Source: Fen-1258 sp041658245 (GTDB lineage Bacteria > Bacteroidota > Ignavibacteria > Ignavibacteriales > Melioribacteraceae). Taken from it: a DNA stretch of 64,000 nucleotides. The DNA lies in assembly GCA_041658245.1 (NCBI GenBank), contig JBBAAM010000005.1, positions 38,049 through 102,048 of the forward strand, in the 5' to 3' direction. Shown one piece after another: positions 26,193-35,397 of this stretch. How positions within the stretch are numbered: position 1 is the stretch's first letter; each line of letters opens with the position of its first letter. The notes beneath the pieces are model-generated. The model made no database searches. It saw only the letters and a program-made list of their open reading frames with translations, and was not told where the DNA came from. Both the position numbers and the translations under genes were made by a program.

Positions 26193-26206
26193 TGTTTAAT
26201 ATTACC

Positions 26207-26629
26207 CTATTCAGAAGTCCACTTTTTTATAACATTCTTCTGTATAAACTCTAATTTGGCATTTGGATGTATGATCGTATAGGTATCCGTCGGCATTTCA
26301 TCTTGATTTATTTCATCCCATATTTTCTTTTTAAGCTTAGTTCGTTTGTCGGAATAAAATTTCTCCCACTCAGAAAAATTTAACTGCTTTCTTCCGTCTA
26401 TTACATCTTTGGAAATAAACCAGGATACAGGTGCAATCTTGCTGTACCAGGGCCATACAGTTTCGTTTGAATGACAATCATAACACGAGTTCTTAAAAAT
26501 ATTTTTTACTTCCGTGGGCGCATTTATATCTGCAGTTACCGGGGGATTTGCTCGTTCTACCTCAACGAATTGTATTCCAATAAAAACTAGGATCAATAAA
26601 ACAAAAAATGTTCTTCTTATTCTTCTCAT
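26207..26629 (-). CDS. Haem-binding domain protein (single CxxCH)
   Basis: 140 residues with an N-terminal membrane/signal segment (about 7-22) and one c-type haem motif, CYDCH (49-53), in the context NIFKNSCYDCHSNETVWPWYSKIAPVSWF that defines the Haem_bd family. It is therefore periplasmic or membrane-anchored and probably carries one covalent haem; the partner is unknown. It lies between mfd and DUF72 on the same strand. Confidence 0.9.
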   Translation of the reverse strand: MRRIRRTFFVLLILVFIGIQFVEVERANPPVTADINAPTEVKNIFKNSCYDCHSNETVWPWYSKIAPVSWFISKDVIDGRKQLNFSEWEKFYSDKRTKLKKKIWDEINQDEMPTDTYTIIHPNAKLEFIQKNVIKKWTSE

Positions 26630-26689
26630 AAAACTCCTTTTTTATTGTGATCTTACCTTTATCTTTTTAAAAGATAAAAACAAGAATTA

Positions 26690-29600
26690 TTAACTGATCT
26701 TTGAAATCACTTCAATAATTTCTTTACAGAGTTTAATTAGAAAATTCATTGCAGCTTCAGCGGAACCGAATTTATTATTCATTTCAAATTTCATAGTTTC
26801 ATTTGCCTGTACAAATTTAATATCTTTTGAATAATTCTCGTTGATGAAAGTCAAAAGTAGAATAAATTTATTCTGATAGAAGTTCTCCTTATCCCCTTTA
26901 GGCAAAACAATGGTAATCTTATTAAACTGAATTACTACTCTTTCAAAGAGTGCGAATGAAGAATAAAATCTTAGAACTGCTGAAAGAATTAATCTCTCCA
27001 CATTTGGCGGAATTTTTCCAAACCGGTCTGTCATTTCCTCTTTTATTTCTTCAAGCTCTTCAATTTTTATCATGGAGAAAAGTGCGGTATAAAAACTTAG
27101 ACGATCTGCCTGATCCGGCATATATGAGTGAGGAATACCGATCTCGAAAAATGTATCTATCGTTGGCGAAGAACGTTCTTGCTGCTTCGGCAGATCCTTA
27201 AATACATCCTTGAACTCGTCTTGCTTTAATTCATCCACAGCTTCATCAAGAAGTTTTAGATACATATCAAAGCCGATCGTATCAATGAATCCGCTTTGTT
27301 CGGTGCCAAGTAAATTTCCTGCGCCGCGTATTTCCAGATCACGCATTGATAAATTAAATCCTTCACCAAGATCGGTATACTCTTCTATAGCCTGCAATCT
27401 CTTAACAGCTTTTTTTGTAATTGTGTCTAATGACGGAACAAGAAAATATGCGTATGCCTGTCTATCGCTTCTACCAACTCTCCCTCTTAGCTGATGAAGT
27501 TCTGCCAAGCCAAAACGATCGGCGCGATTAATTATAATTGTATTAACATTTGGAATATCAAGTCCGCTCTCAATTATTTTAGTGGAGATCAGCATGTGAT
27601 ATTGTTTGCTTAAGAATTTATGAATCGCATCTTCAAGTTCCGACGGCTTCATTTGTCCGTGTGCAACGCCGATTTTTATTTCCGGTACATATTTTTGAAT
27701 GTACGCTGCAATTTTATCAATTGATTGAACACGGTCATGTACAAAATATATTTGTCCGTTCCTTTTCACCTCTGTTAAAATCCATTCCCGTATTTTGTGG
27801 ATATCGAACGTATCAACTTTTGTATAGATAGACTGCCGGTTCGGCGGCGGAGTAGCTATGATAGAAAGATCCCGGGCGCCAAGAAGAGAAAGATTTAAAG
27901 TTCGCGGTATCGGCGTTGCAGTTAAAGTTAGTGTATCAATATTTGCTTTTAATGAACGTAATTTTTCTTTAGCCATAACTCCAAAACGGTGTTCTTCATC
28001 AATGATAAGAAGACCGAGTTCCTTAAAAGAAATATCTTTTGAAAGCAGGCGGTGAGTACCAATTACTAAATCAACTTCACCCTTTTCAAGATTTTTTGTA
28101 ATCGTTGTTTGTTCAGACTTGTTTTGAAATCTGGAAAGCGTTTCAACTTTAACCGGAAATTGTATTAACCGATCCTTAAATGTGTTGTAATGCTGTTCAG
28201 CAAGAATTGTTGTTGGTACAAGTAGGGCAACTTGTTTACCATCATTTATTGCTTTGAAAGCAGCGCGAACTGCAATTTCAGTTTTACCGAATCCTACATC
28301 GCCGCACACAAGGCGGTCCATCGGATTCTCGCTTTCCATATCACGTTTAACTTCTTCAGTAACTTTTGTTTGATCGGGCGTATCCTCATAAAAGAATGAT
28401 GCCTCTAATTCCTTTTGCCAGATGGAATCTGCACTGAAAGAAAATCCTTGTGCGGATTTCCTTCTTGCATAAAGAGTAATGAGTTCTCTCGCGGCTTCTT
28501 TGATCTTTGATTTAGCTTTTTTCTTTGTTGATTTCCACTCACCGCCGCCAAGGACAGAAAGTCTTGGCGCAATATTATCTTTAGAAGAAAATTTTTTTAC
28601 AAGCGAGAGATAATTCAAATTAACATAAACCACTCCGCTTTCAGCGTACAATATTTTTATTGATTCCTGCTCGGTCGTTCCGATCTTAATCGTTTCTAAT
28701 CCAACGAATTGCCCGATTCCGAAATTCTCATGAACAACAAAATCTCCTTTTTTGATCGAAGCAAAATCTTTAATGCGTGATTTTTTATACTTAAGTTTTG
28801 TTGAGATTTTTGTACGGTAAGGTTTGTTAAAAATTTCGTAATCGGTGAGGAGAATAAGATTATCATGCTTAGCTATAAACCCGCTCTTAATACCGAATAC
28901 AATTATTTTGATCTTTCCCGCATCAAACAATTCTGCCAATTCCTTCTTGTAATCAGCTAGCAATTCATAAAGACGCTGATTCTGTAATTCATTTTCAACA
29001 GCAATAATTATTTGAAAATTTTTATTTGCATAATCTTTTAAGAATGTAAACAACAGTTCAAAATTAGAATTTATTGCCGGTGCTTGGTTTAATTGAAGAT
29101 TAATTCTTTCATAGTGTTGACCAATTGCATCTTCAATTATCCATCGCGCATTTTTCTCAAATATTTTTTCTAACGAATGATTTTCTTCTTCATGCTCTTG
29201 TTCTTGATCTTGCCCTTGTTCCCCGTTTCCTTCATAAAGTTCTTCTTTCAAATCATCATCAATTTCTTCTTCATACTTTTGCTGAGTAATATTTATTTTT
29301 TTGTTGAACAGATTCAGCAATTCAAATTCATCGGCAAAAACAAGCGGGTTGTTTAAGTAATCAAAAATATCTGCGCTTAATTCCTCTGCGTTGATTGATG
29401 CGGCAATTGTTGCCGAAGATAATTTATCAAGCGAGCGCTGGCTTTCCGGATCAAAGTGACGGATTGATTCCATAAAATCTCCGTCAAATTCCAATCGTAC
29501 CGGCTGCTTCTCACTGTAAGACCAAAAATCAATTATTGAACCGCGTACGGCAAAGTCGCCTGCACCGTCAACATACTTATCGCGGTTATAATCAATCGAA

Positions 29601-30049
29601 TTAAAATATTCGATCAGATCGTTGTAAGTTAGGTTCCCGCCGATTTCTACTTTGGTTGTATTCTTATCAATCGTATTTTTTGAAGGTAACTTCAGTTTGA
29701 GTATTTCATAAGTTGAAATAAGAATAAATTTATTTCTCTTGTTAAGATCGGTCAATCTTTCTTGAAGACTTTCGGCATTTAATTCATCGGCAGATACAAT
29801 TAAATCCTCCAATTCCAAAATATTCAGTTCAACTTTAGTTTCATTTACGGATTGCACCGTCGGACAAAGAAGAAGAATTTGTTTTTCCTTCTCAACAATG
29901 GATTTTATGAAAAGAGATTTTGATGAACCGGCGAACGGTGAGACAAAAATCTTTTCATTCTGAGTTGAAATAAAAATCTTTTCTTTCAACTCGCGCAAAG
30001 ATTGAATGGTATTAATTAAAATGTCAATATGCTTTTCCATATTCTCCAT
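26690..30049 (-). CDS. mfd: Transcription-repair coupling factor Mfd
   Basis: About 1119 residues. Mfd removes RNA polymerase stalled at DNA lesions and recruits UvrA. In order: UvrB-like module (DGAGDFAVRGSIIDFWSY), RNA-polymerase-interaction domain (KKGDFVVHENFGIGQFVGL), helicase Walker A GDVGFGKTE, DEEHRFGV box, motif VI and TRG region (ELHQLRGRVGRSDRQAYAYF) and the C-terminal regulatory domain. An acidic, Gln/Glu-rich insert (EEEIDDDLKEELYEGNG... to about residue 298) breaks the N-terminal part and is encoded by hexamer-like repeats. The ATG at 30049 is preferred; the open frame reaches TTG/ATG sites at 30103 only through a repeat hairpin. A second ATG is at 30040. Confidence 0.95.
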   Translation of the reverse strand: MENMEKHIDILINTIQSLRELKEKIFISTQNEKIFVSPFAGSSKSLFIKSIVEKEKQILLLCPTVQSVNETKVELNILELEDLIVSADELNAESLQERLTDLNKRNKFILISTYEILKLKLPSKNTIDKNTTKVEIGGNLTYNDLIEYFNSIDYNRDKYVDGAGDFAVRGSIIDFWSYSEKQPVRLEFDGDFMESIRHFDPESQRSLDKLSSATIAASINAEELSADIFDYLNNPLVFADEFELLNLFNKKINITQQKYEEEIDDDLKEELYEGNGEQGQDQEQEHEEENHSLEKIFEKNARWIIEDAIGQHYERINLQLNQAPAINSNFELLFTFLKDYANKNFQIIIAVENELQNQRLYELLADYKKELAELFDAGKIKIIVFGIKSGFIAKHDNLILLTDYEIFNKPYRTKISTKLKYKKSRIKDFASIKKGDFVVHENFGIGQFVGLETIKIGTTEQESIKILYAESGVVYVNLNYLSLVKKFSSKDNIAPRLSVLGGGEWKSTKKKAKSKIKEAARELITLYARRKSAQGFSFSADSIWQKELEASFFYEDTPDQTKVTEEVKRDMESENPMDRLVCGDVGFGKTEIAVRAAFKAINDGKQVALLVPTTILAEQHYNTFKDRLIQFPVKVETLSRFQNKSEQTTITKNLEKGEVDLVIGTHRLLSKDISFKELGLLIIDEEHRFGVMAKEKLRSLKANIDTLTLTATPIPRTLNLSLLGARDLSIIATPPPNRQSIYTKVDTFDIHKIREWILTEVKRNGQIYFVHDRVQSIDKIAAYIQKYVPEIKIGVAHGQMKPSELEDAIHKFLSKQYHMLISTKIIESGLDIPNVNTIIINRADRFGLAELHQLRGRVGRSDRQAYAYFLVPSLDTITKKAVKRLQAIEEYTDLGEGFNLSMRDLEIRGAGNLLGTEQSGFIDTIGFDMYLKLLDEAVDELKQDEFKDVFKDLPKQQERSSPTIDTFFEIGIPHSYMPDQADRLSFYTALFSMIKIEELEEIKEEMTDRFGKIPPNVERLILSAVLRFYSSFALFERVVIQFNKITIVLPKGDKENFYQNKFILLLTFINENYSKDIKFVQANETMKFEMNNKFGSAEAAMNFLIKLCKEIIEVISKIS

Positions 30050-30056
30050 TATAAAG

Positions 30057-30128
30057 TCCCTTTCCTTTGGAAAGGGATTTAGGGATAGACTTAAATATAC
30101 CACACCCTTTTCCGCAGATGCGGAAAGG
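30057..30128. repeat. Double hairpin upstream of mfd
   Basis: TCCCTTTCC-TTT-GGAAAGGGA (30057-30077) and CCTTTTCCGC-AGAT-GCGGAAAGG (30106-30128). Both lie between mfd and its likely promoter, so they would be in the mfd 5' untranslated region. Related in style to the G-rich palindromes at 21248 and 23445. Confidence 0.7.
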
Positions 30129-30180
30129 AATTTTTCAACGCAAAGTTAATATATTGCTCGGTAACAATCAGATACAAAGA

Positions 30181-30206
30181 AAAGGCGACCGGTTAAAGTC
30201 GCCTTT
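30181..30206 (-). terminator. Rho-independent terminator
   Basis: AAAGGCGAC and GTCGCCTTT form a perfect 9-bp stem with an 8-nt loop. On the minus strand the stem is followed by TTCTTT. It lies downstream of the 196-residue barrel gene and upstream of mfd, separating the two transcripts. Confidence 0.7.
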
Positions 30207-30294
30207 AAAAATATTCGGAAAGTTTAAAATCATTATGAAAAACTTATAGAGTTAAATCAAATACTCTATTATTCAGAATACATTTGAAGCCGAA

Positions 30295-30885
30295 CTAAAA
30301 TTTCATTGAAACACCGAACTTCACTGCGTTTCTGTACTTGACATAAGAATTAGTTTCGCTGTTAAGCATGATTAGTTCCGAGTATTCAGCTATCAAATCA
30401 AATATTTCTGTTAGCGAATATTGTGTTCGTAAACCAATATGCAGATTATAAATATTATCATAAGTATATTTAAAATTAGTGTTGGGATTATCAAGTATGT
30501 TTTTACCTTCAACATAGTTTAAGCTAGCACCACCGGAAACACTTAAAATAAAAGGTAAATCAATTTTTGATAAGTCCAATAATGTAATACAAATCTTAAG
30601 ACCGACCCCAAGACTTTTGTATGAATAAAAAATATATGAATCTCTTACTGGTTTTATCTCAGTAACATGATCGTCAAAATAATTTAGGAACAAATGCCAT
30701 GAAGTTGTAGAGTCTATAAATTTACCGCCGACTTCAATTTCTGTGTATAAAGAATAAAAGTCATTCGGGTCATAAAATTGTAAATTTCTTGTAACTCCTA
30801 ATGATGCGGACACTGAAGAAATATCAGTTTGGCAATATATATTTGCAACAAAAACTAATTGTAATAATAAAATTTTCTTCAGCAT
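30295..30885 (-). CDS. Putative outer-membrane beta-barrel protein
   Basis: 196 residues: a signal peptide (about 1-18, ending YCQ), alternating-hydrophobicity strands (SLYTEIEVGGKF, WHLFLNYFDD, LGVGLKICITL, LHIGLRTQYSL) and a C-terminal Phe after a strand (YRNAVKFGVSMKF), the typical ending for outer-membrane insertion. It resembles small 8-stranded porin-like proteins of the group. Substrate unknown. It is the last gene before the terminator at 30181. Confidence 0.7.
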   Translation of the reverse strand: MLKKILLLQLVFVANIYCQTDISSVSASLGVTRNLQFYDPNDFYSLYTEIEVGGKFIDSTTSWHLFLNYFDDHVTEIKPVRDSYIFYSYKSLGVGLKICITLLDLSKIDLPFILSVSGGASLNYVEGKNILDNPNTNFKYTYDNIYNLHIGLRTQYSLTEIFDLIAEYSELIMLNSETNSYVKYRNAVKFGVSMKF

Positions 30886-30921
30886 AGTCTTAATCCTTTA
30901 TAAATGTCAACTTTAAGTAAA

Positions 30922-31188
30922 TTATTTAATCAATAGCATTTTATTTGTAGAAATGTAATTATTTACAGATAGTATATAAAGATAAAAACCGCTTGACAAA
31001 TTAGTGCCATTGAATTTAACGTTATAAAACCCCGGATCTTGTATATTATCAATTAACGTAGCGACTAATTTCCCAAGTATATTATACACTTTGAGAAATA
31101 CATGGCCCCTTTCGACAATAGAATATTTTATTGTTGTGGTCGGATTAAAGGGATTTGGATAATTTTGATTTAATTTTATTGCTGTCAA
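30922..31188 (-). pseudogene. T9SS type A sorting domain, detached 3' part of a cargo gene
   Basis: 88 residues that are almost entirely a T9SS C-terminal tail: NQNYPNPFNPTTTIKYSI, VFLKVYNILGKLVATL, SSGFYLYILS and KMLLIK. It lacks any signal peptide and its only start (TTG at 31186-31188) is inside a hairpin. Reading back through the hairpin in frame gives NSVKEWSLTAIKLNQ; the gene beyond the transposase ends VVKDHSLT in the same hairpin frame. Joining both at the shared SLT gives a continuous 244-residue protein, so this is best read as the 3' part of the gene at 31764-32249. Confidence 0.75.
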
Positions 31189-31205
31189 GGACCATTCCTT
31201 GACAG
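31182..31205. repeat. REP hairpin, transposase-downstream copy
   Basis: CTGTCAAGGA-CCAT-TCCTTGACAG: perfect 10-bp arms with a 4-nt loop, immediately after the transposase stop. Matches the hairpin at 31776-31797 except for the loop and the outermost bases. Confidence 0.85.
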
Positions 31206-31207
31206 AA

Positions 31208-31762
31208 TTATTTTATTTCAACTCCAGCCCAACTTTTTTCTACATACAAAACCGATTGATCATTATGAATATAATTCCTCGCACTTGAGTATTTATAATC
31301 TTCCGCCTTTTCAACTAATTCTGCTTCAACCGGATTATTGTGTATATACTTAATCTTAGTCCATAACATTTTATCATTTCTAATTACCTCGTCATCAAAT
31401 CTATGCATCCATAACTGTCTTTTTTGTTTGGGCATATTTACATTAATGAAATTTTGTAATAATGCAGATTTTTCTATTTCTAATCTTTCCAATATATCCC
31501 AAGCACTATATTTTTTTATATCTCTCATTATATCGGAAATCGTTCCGTTTTTAGGTTCGACTTTTATTATCCAATGAAAGTGTGAAGGCATAATTACATA
31601 AGCAATGATCTCGAATTTATATTTCTTCTGATAAAATTTAATATTCTCAATCACAAGTTCACAATAAGAATCTTTTAAAAATACTTTGGTAAAGTTTATA
31701 ATTGTTGTGGTAACAAAAAAGAAATGTTCTTCAGTTAAATTATTTCTTCCTCTTAATCCCAT
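31208..31762 (-). CDS. REP-associated tyrosine transposase (RAYT, Y1/HUH type)
   Basis: 184 residues. The HUH-type motif is MPSHFHWII (His61, His63), and the downstream KIKYIHNNPVEAELVEKAEDYKYSSARNY is the signature of TnpA-REP proteins, supplying the catalytic Tyr region. These enzymes nick and rejoin single strands at REP hairpins. The gene is intact and lies between two GTCAAGGA/TCCTTGAC hairpins; its ATG comes 1 bp after the TAA of the upstream gene. It is inserted in what looks like one T9SS cargo gene. Confidence 0.92.
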   Translation of the reverse strand: MGLRGRNNLTEEHFFFVTTTIINFTKVFLKDSYCELVIENIKFYQKKYKFEIIAYVIMPSHFHWIIKVEPKNGTISDIMRDIKKYSAWDILERLEIEKSALLQNFINVNMPKQKRQLWMHRFDDEVIRNDKMLWTKIKYIHNNPVEAELVEKAEDYKYSSARNYIHNDQSVLYVEKSWAGVEIK

Positions 31763-31763
31763 A

Positions 31764-32249
31764 TTAACAACCTTTCGTCAAGGAGTGGTCCTTGACGACC
31801 ATGTAAATTTGAAAAGTATTTGAAACTCTCTCCCCCTCACTTATAAGTACAACAGGATTATTTCTATCTGCGTAGACGGAAAATTTGAAGCGGAATAAAT
31901 CATTTGGCGATCTTTTATTTGCATCAATTAAATCTATTAATACTCTAGCGCTAAACGTTCCTCCCCCTTTAATGGTCTTAGATACAAGGGGCCCGGCATC
32001 ACAAGTAAAGGCATTACTATTTTCCCAATGACCTAAGACAAATCTTTCTATAGTATATTTTACATCAGCATCACATAAAATAATATATAAATCTTTATCG
32101 GTCTTATTGGTAATATACACTGTAGCTGTGTCATTCAAAGCATATACGTTTTTACTAGTTGTTATTAAGATAATTGACGGATTAGTATCTATTGCCTTAT
32201 CGCAAGCACAAAAAAATAAAACAAATAAAACTAGAGTTATGTTTTTCAT
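31764..32249 (-). CDS. Exported Ig-like protein, 5' part of a transposase-split T9SS cargo gene
   Basis: 161 residues: a signal peptide with a lipobox-like FFCAC (Cys at about 16), then a beta-rich domain (about 25-148; ALNDTATVYITNKTDKDLYIILCDADVKYTIERF) of the small Ig-like type also seen in BsuPI-like inhibitors. The last residues (VVKDHSLTKGC) come from the REP hairpin and do not look like natural protein. If the element were absent the frame would continue into the T9SS tail at 31188. Function unknown. The upstream gap 32250-32679 holds nothing recognisable apart from whatever promoters serve this gene and the divergent Lon gene. Confidence 0.75.
   Translation of the reverse strand: MKNITLVLFVLFFCACDKAIDTNPSIILITTSKNVYALNDTATVYITNKTDKDLYIILCDADVKYTIERFVLGHWENSNAFTCDAGPLVSKTIKGGGTFSARVLIDLIDANKRSPNDLFRFKFSVYADRNNPVVLISEGERVSNTFQIYMVVKDHSLTKGC
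31776..31797. repeat. REP hairpin, transposase-upstream copy
   Basis: CGTCAAGGA-GTGG-TCCTTGACG: perfect 9-bp arms with a 4-nt loop. It encodes the VVKDHSLT end of the neighbouring lipoprotein-like gene in the same reading phase as the other copy. Confidence 0.85.
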
Positions 32250-32679
32250 AATTATTCCTTTTCTAAGTTTATAGACATTTTTTCTGTCAACGATCTAAAA
32301 TCTTCATTCAAAACTTTTAAAGTTCGGAATGCCATGTTAATTAACATATAAATTTATTTTAGTAATACATACAACACCCAAGTTTAGTTGATATGATTTG
32401 TTATTTAAGATGTGATATTTGTAAGAGAAGAACATTAAACCACCTATTTTAACTGCACAAATAATGTAATAAATTTTTCAACAAATACTATCAGTACAAT
32501 TACCATTTATTTTTATAGAAGTATTTGAAAATAAAGTAAAAACAAATAGGGACAAGTTTTTACACTAGTCCGATTGTAATTAATCATTCTTAAAACTCAT
32601 TCTACTTCCATAAACATCTTGTATCTTTTTATATTATTTTAGTTATAGATTTCCATTCACTAATCGCAGGAAATTTACA

Positions 32680-35241
32680 ATGGCATTTCTAAAGGCGCAT
32701 CAACCAAAAGAATTAAAACCCGAAGATTTAAAATGGACTTGCGATACAAAAGTTTTTGATTTTGAGGATACGGAAAAAGTAAAACCGATCGAAGGAATTG
32801 TAGGGCAAGAACGCGCACTGAAAGCACTACGTCTCGGCGTTGATTTAAAAAGTCTAGGTTACAATATTTTTATTACGGGACTATCAGGAACCGGTAAATT
32901 TACAGCAATAAAACAAATGCTGGAATCAATCACACCCGATTGTTCTCATCTAAGCGATTACGCGTATGTAAACAATTTTCAAGATGAAGACAGACCAACA
33001 CTTCTGCAGTTTCCTTCCGGACAGGCAACGAAATTCAGGAAAGATCTTTCATGGGTAATAAAATTTTTACAGGAAAAGATCCCGCAATTACTTTCTACCG
33101 ATCCGTTCACATCTAAAAAGAAACAAATACTCAATGAGTTCGCGCAAACTCAGCAAAAGATGATGACCTCCTTCGAAGAAAAATTACGAAAAGATAATTT
33201 TACACTCGGACAGATTAAAGTAGGTGAATTGGTTCGTCCGGAAATTTTAGCTGTAATAGATGAACAACCGGTTTTTGTTCAACAGCTAGATGAGTTGGTT
33301 CGTTCGGAAAAATTATCAAAAGAAAAAGCTCAAGAAATAATTACAAAGTATGCTTCTTATCAAGATGAACTTCAGGTTCTATTCAAACAAAGTTTAAAAC
33401 TAACACAGGAGTTTCAAGAAAAAATTTCACAACTCGAAACGGATTTTGTAAATGGATTCATCATGGTTACAATTGATGATCTCAAAAAGAAATATAAAAC
33501 GCATTCGGTAAAAGAGTATTTAGATCAGATGCATGAAAGTATTCTGCAAAACCTTGATGTGTTCAAGGGACAAAAACCTGTACGCGAAGAAACCGGCGGC
33601 GGAGTTATAATTGATTACTTAAAAGAATATGAAGTAAATATCATACTCGATAATTCTTCCATAAAAAAATGTCCGGTAATAGTTGAGACATCACCAACAT
33701 ATAACAACCTTTTTGGCACAATAGAAAAATACAGCGACGGCAAGGGCGGTTGGTATGCAGACTTCACAAAAATAAAAGCAGGTTCATTACTTCGCGCTAA
33801 CGGCGGCTACCTGATCATTAATGCAATGGATGCTTTTGGTGAACCCGGTGTTTGGAAAACCTTAAAACGTGTTTTACTATTCGGACAGTTGGAGATTCAA
33901 GATCTTGCAAATATCTATCAGTTTTCTCCCAGCATAATAAAACCAGAACCGATCAATATTGACACAAAAGTAATTTTGATCGGTAACGCTAACATCTATT
34001 CAATACTTTCTTCTTATGAAGACGACTTCAATAAGATTTTTAAAGTGAAAGCTGATTTTGATTATGAAATGAAACGCACTGATACGGCAATGACCGAATA
34101 TGCAATGATCATTAAAAAATTAATTGAGAGTGAAAAACTTTTGGAGTTTCATAAATCGGCAATAGCAAAAATTATTGAATACGGTGCCCGTTATGCAGGA
34201 GAAAAAAATAAACTAACAACCCGCTTTGCTTACATAGCCGATCTCGTGAGAGAATCAAATTTTTGGGCGCATAGTGCCGGACATAAAATGGTTACTAAAA
34301 AAAATATTGATGAAGCATTCAATGCATCAAAAGAACGGCATGGACTATACGAATCAAAACTCTCTGAAATGATAAATGACGGAACAATTTTAATTGATAC
34401 GGACGGAGCGCGGGTTGGAACCATCAACGGTCTTGCAGTTTATGAAAGCGGTCAGCATTCATTTGGGAAACCTACGCGGATTACGGCTTCCGTTTCTTTA
34501 GGCAATGGAAATATAATTAATGTTGAACGTGAAGCAGGGTTAAGCGGAAATACTCACAATAAAGGTGTGCTAATCATCTCGGGATACTTTAGAGAAAATT
34601 TCGGCAAACGAATTCCTCTATCATTTACAGCTAGTTTGGTTTTTGAACAAGGGTACGGAATGATTGACGGCGACAGTGCATCTATAACAGAAATTTGTGC
34701 TTTACTATCGGCGCTGTCAAACATTCCTTTAAAACAATCTTTTGCAATTACCGGATCTGTAAATCAAAAAGGCGAGATACAACCAATCGGCGGAGTGAAT
34801 GAAAAAATAGAAGGATTTTTTGATGTCTGCAAAATGAAAGGTTTAACAGGAAAGCATGGAGTAATTATTCCATTACAAAACGTAAAAGATTTGATGCTGA
34901 AAGATGAAGTCCTAAATGCCGTGAAGAAAAATCAATTTCATGTTTATGCAGTTTCTAAAGTTGAAGAAGCAATCGAGATTCTTACAGGTTTACGTGCCGG
35001 GAAAAAATTAACCAATGGAAGATTTCAATCGAAGACTATCTTCGGCCAAGTCGAAAAAGAACTTACTGCAATGAGAAAGATATTACGACCGCCGTCATCA
35101 AAGAAGAATAATTCAAAACCGAACGGCAATCATGAAGAAAAATCATTAAAGAGAAAAAAGAAAAGTAAAATACGAAGTACTAAGTTCGAGGGACGAAGTA
35201 CAAAATTAAAAATAGGAGCATCAAATAAATCCCAACTCTAA
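32680..35241 (+). CDS. ATP-dependent protease, LonB-like (AAA plus Lon proteolytic domain)
   Basis: 853 residues of the AAA_32/Lon_C family, a cytoplasmic ATP-fuelled serine protease. Walker A GLSGTGKFT is at 67-75; a long helical insertion (about 150-310) is followed by the AAA core (NGGYLIINAMDAF, ILIGNANIY). The Lon protease domain has catalytic Ser666 in DGDSAS and Lys709 in GGVNEKIEG, the Ser-Lys dyad. A basic tail after about residue 800 (KKNNSKPNGN..., RSTKFEG, RSTKLKI) is not typical of the family and is encoded by a heptanucleotide array. It is transcribed alone. Confidence 0.92.
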   Translation: MAFLKAHQPKELKPEDLKWTCDTKVFDFEDTEKVKPIEGIVGQERALKALRLGVDLKSLGYNIFITGLSGTGKFTAIKQMLESITPDCSHLSDYAYVNNFQDEDRPTLLQFPSGQATKFRKDLSWVIKFLQEKIPQLLSTDPFTSKKKQILNEFAQTQQKMMTSFEEKLRKDNFTLGQIKVGELVRPEILAVIDEQPVFVQQLDELVRSEKLSKEKAQEIITKYASYQDELQVLFKQSLKLTQEFQEKISQLETDFVNGFIMVTIDDLKKKYKTHSVKEYLDQMHESILQNLDVFKGQKPVREETGGGVIIDYLKEYEVNIILDNSSIKKCPVIVETSPTYNNLFGTIEKYSDGKGGWYADFTKIKAGSLLRANGGYLIINAMDAFGEPGVWKTLKRVLLFGQLEIQDLANIYQFSPSIIKPEPINIDTKVILIGNANIYSILSSYEDDFNKIFKVKADFDYEMKRTDTAMTEYAMIIKKLIESEKLLEFHKSAIAKIIEYGARYAGEKNKLTTRFAYIADLVRESNFWAHSAGHKMVTKKNIDEAFNASKERHGLYESKLSEMINDGTILIDTDGARVGTINGLAVYESGQHSFGKPTRITASVSLGNGNIINVEREAGLSGNTHNKGVLIISGYFRENFGKRIPLSFTASLVFEQGYGMIDGDSASITEICALLSALSNIPLKQSFAITGSVNQKGEIQPIGGVNEKIEGFFDVCKMKGLTGKHGVIIPLQNVKDLMLKDEVLNAVKKNQFHVYAVSKVEEAIEILTGLRAGKKLTNGRFQSKTIFGQVEKELTAMRKILRPPSSKKNNSKPNGNHEEKSLKRKKKSKIRSTKFEGRSTKLKIGASNKSQL
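35171..35212. repeat. Heptanucleotide array (6 units) in the lon-like 3' end
   Basis: TACGAAG, TACTAAG, TTCGAGG, GACGAAG, TACAAAA, TTAAAAA. In frame it encodes the heptapeptide-like repeat RSTKFEG / RSTKLKI of the protease tail. Confidence 0.75.
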
Positions 35242-35361
35242 TTTCCCGCATAATTGGGAAATTTGAATTTTGATTATTGTTTATCCTGCCAAAGGCAGAA
35301 AAATATTTGGAGCTAATTTCTGTAGGCAAGTTTGTTATTTGGTCATTAGTATTTTATAGCA

Positions 35362-35396
35362 AACTTCGTAAATCGAACTTCGAACTTTTTAATTAC
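35362..35396. repeat. Heptanucleotide array (5 units) before amrS
   Basis: AACTTCG, TAAATCG, AACTTCG, AACTTTT, TAATTAC, ending one base before the ATG of the radical-SAM gene. It occupies the place of a ribosome site, and no clear Shine-Dalgarno sequence is present there. Together with the array at 35171 it brackets the gap. Confidence 0.7.
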
Positions 35397-35397
35397 T

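Noticed and set aside
32250..32679. Small RNA or hidden gene in the 430-bp gap
   Set aside because: No hairpin with a T run, no frame with a ribosome site and no conserved motif were seen.
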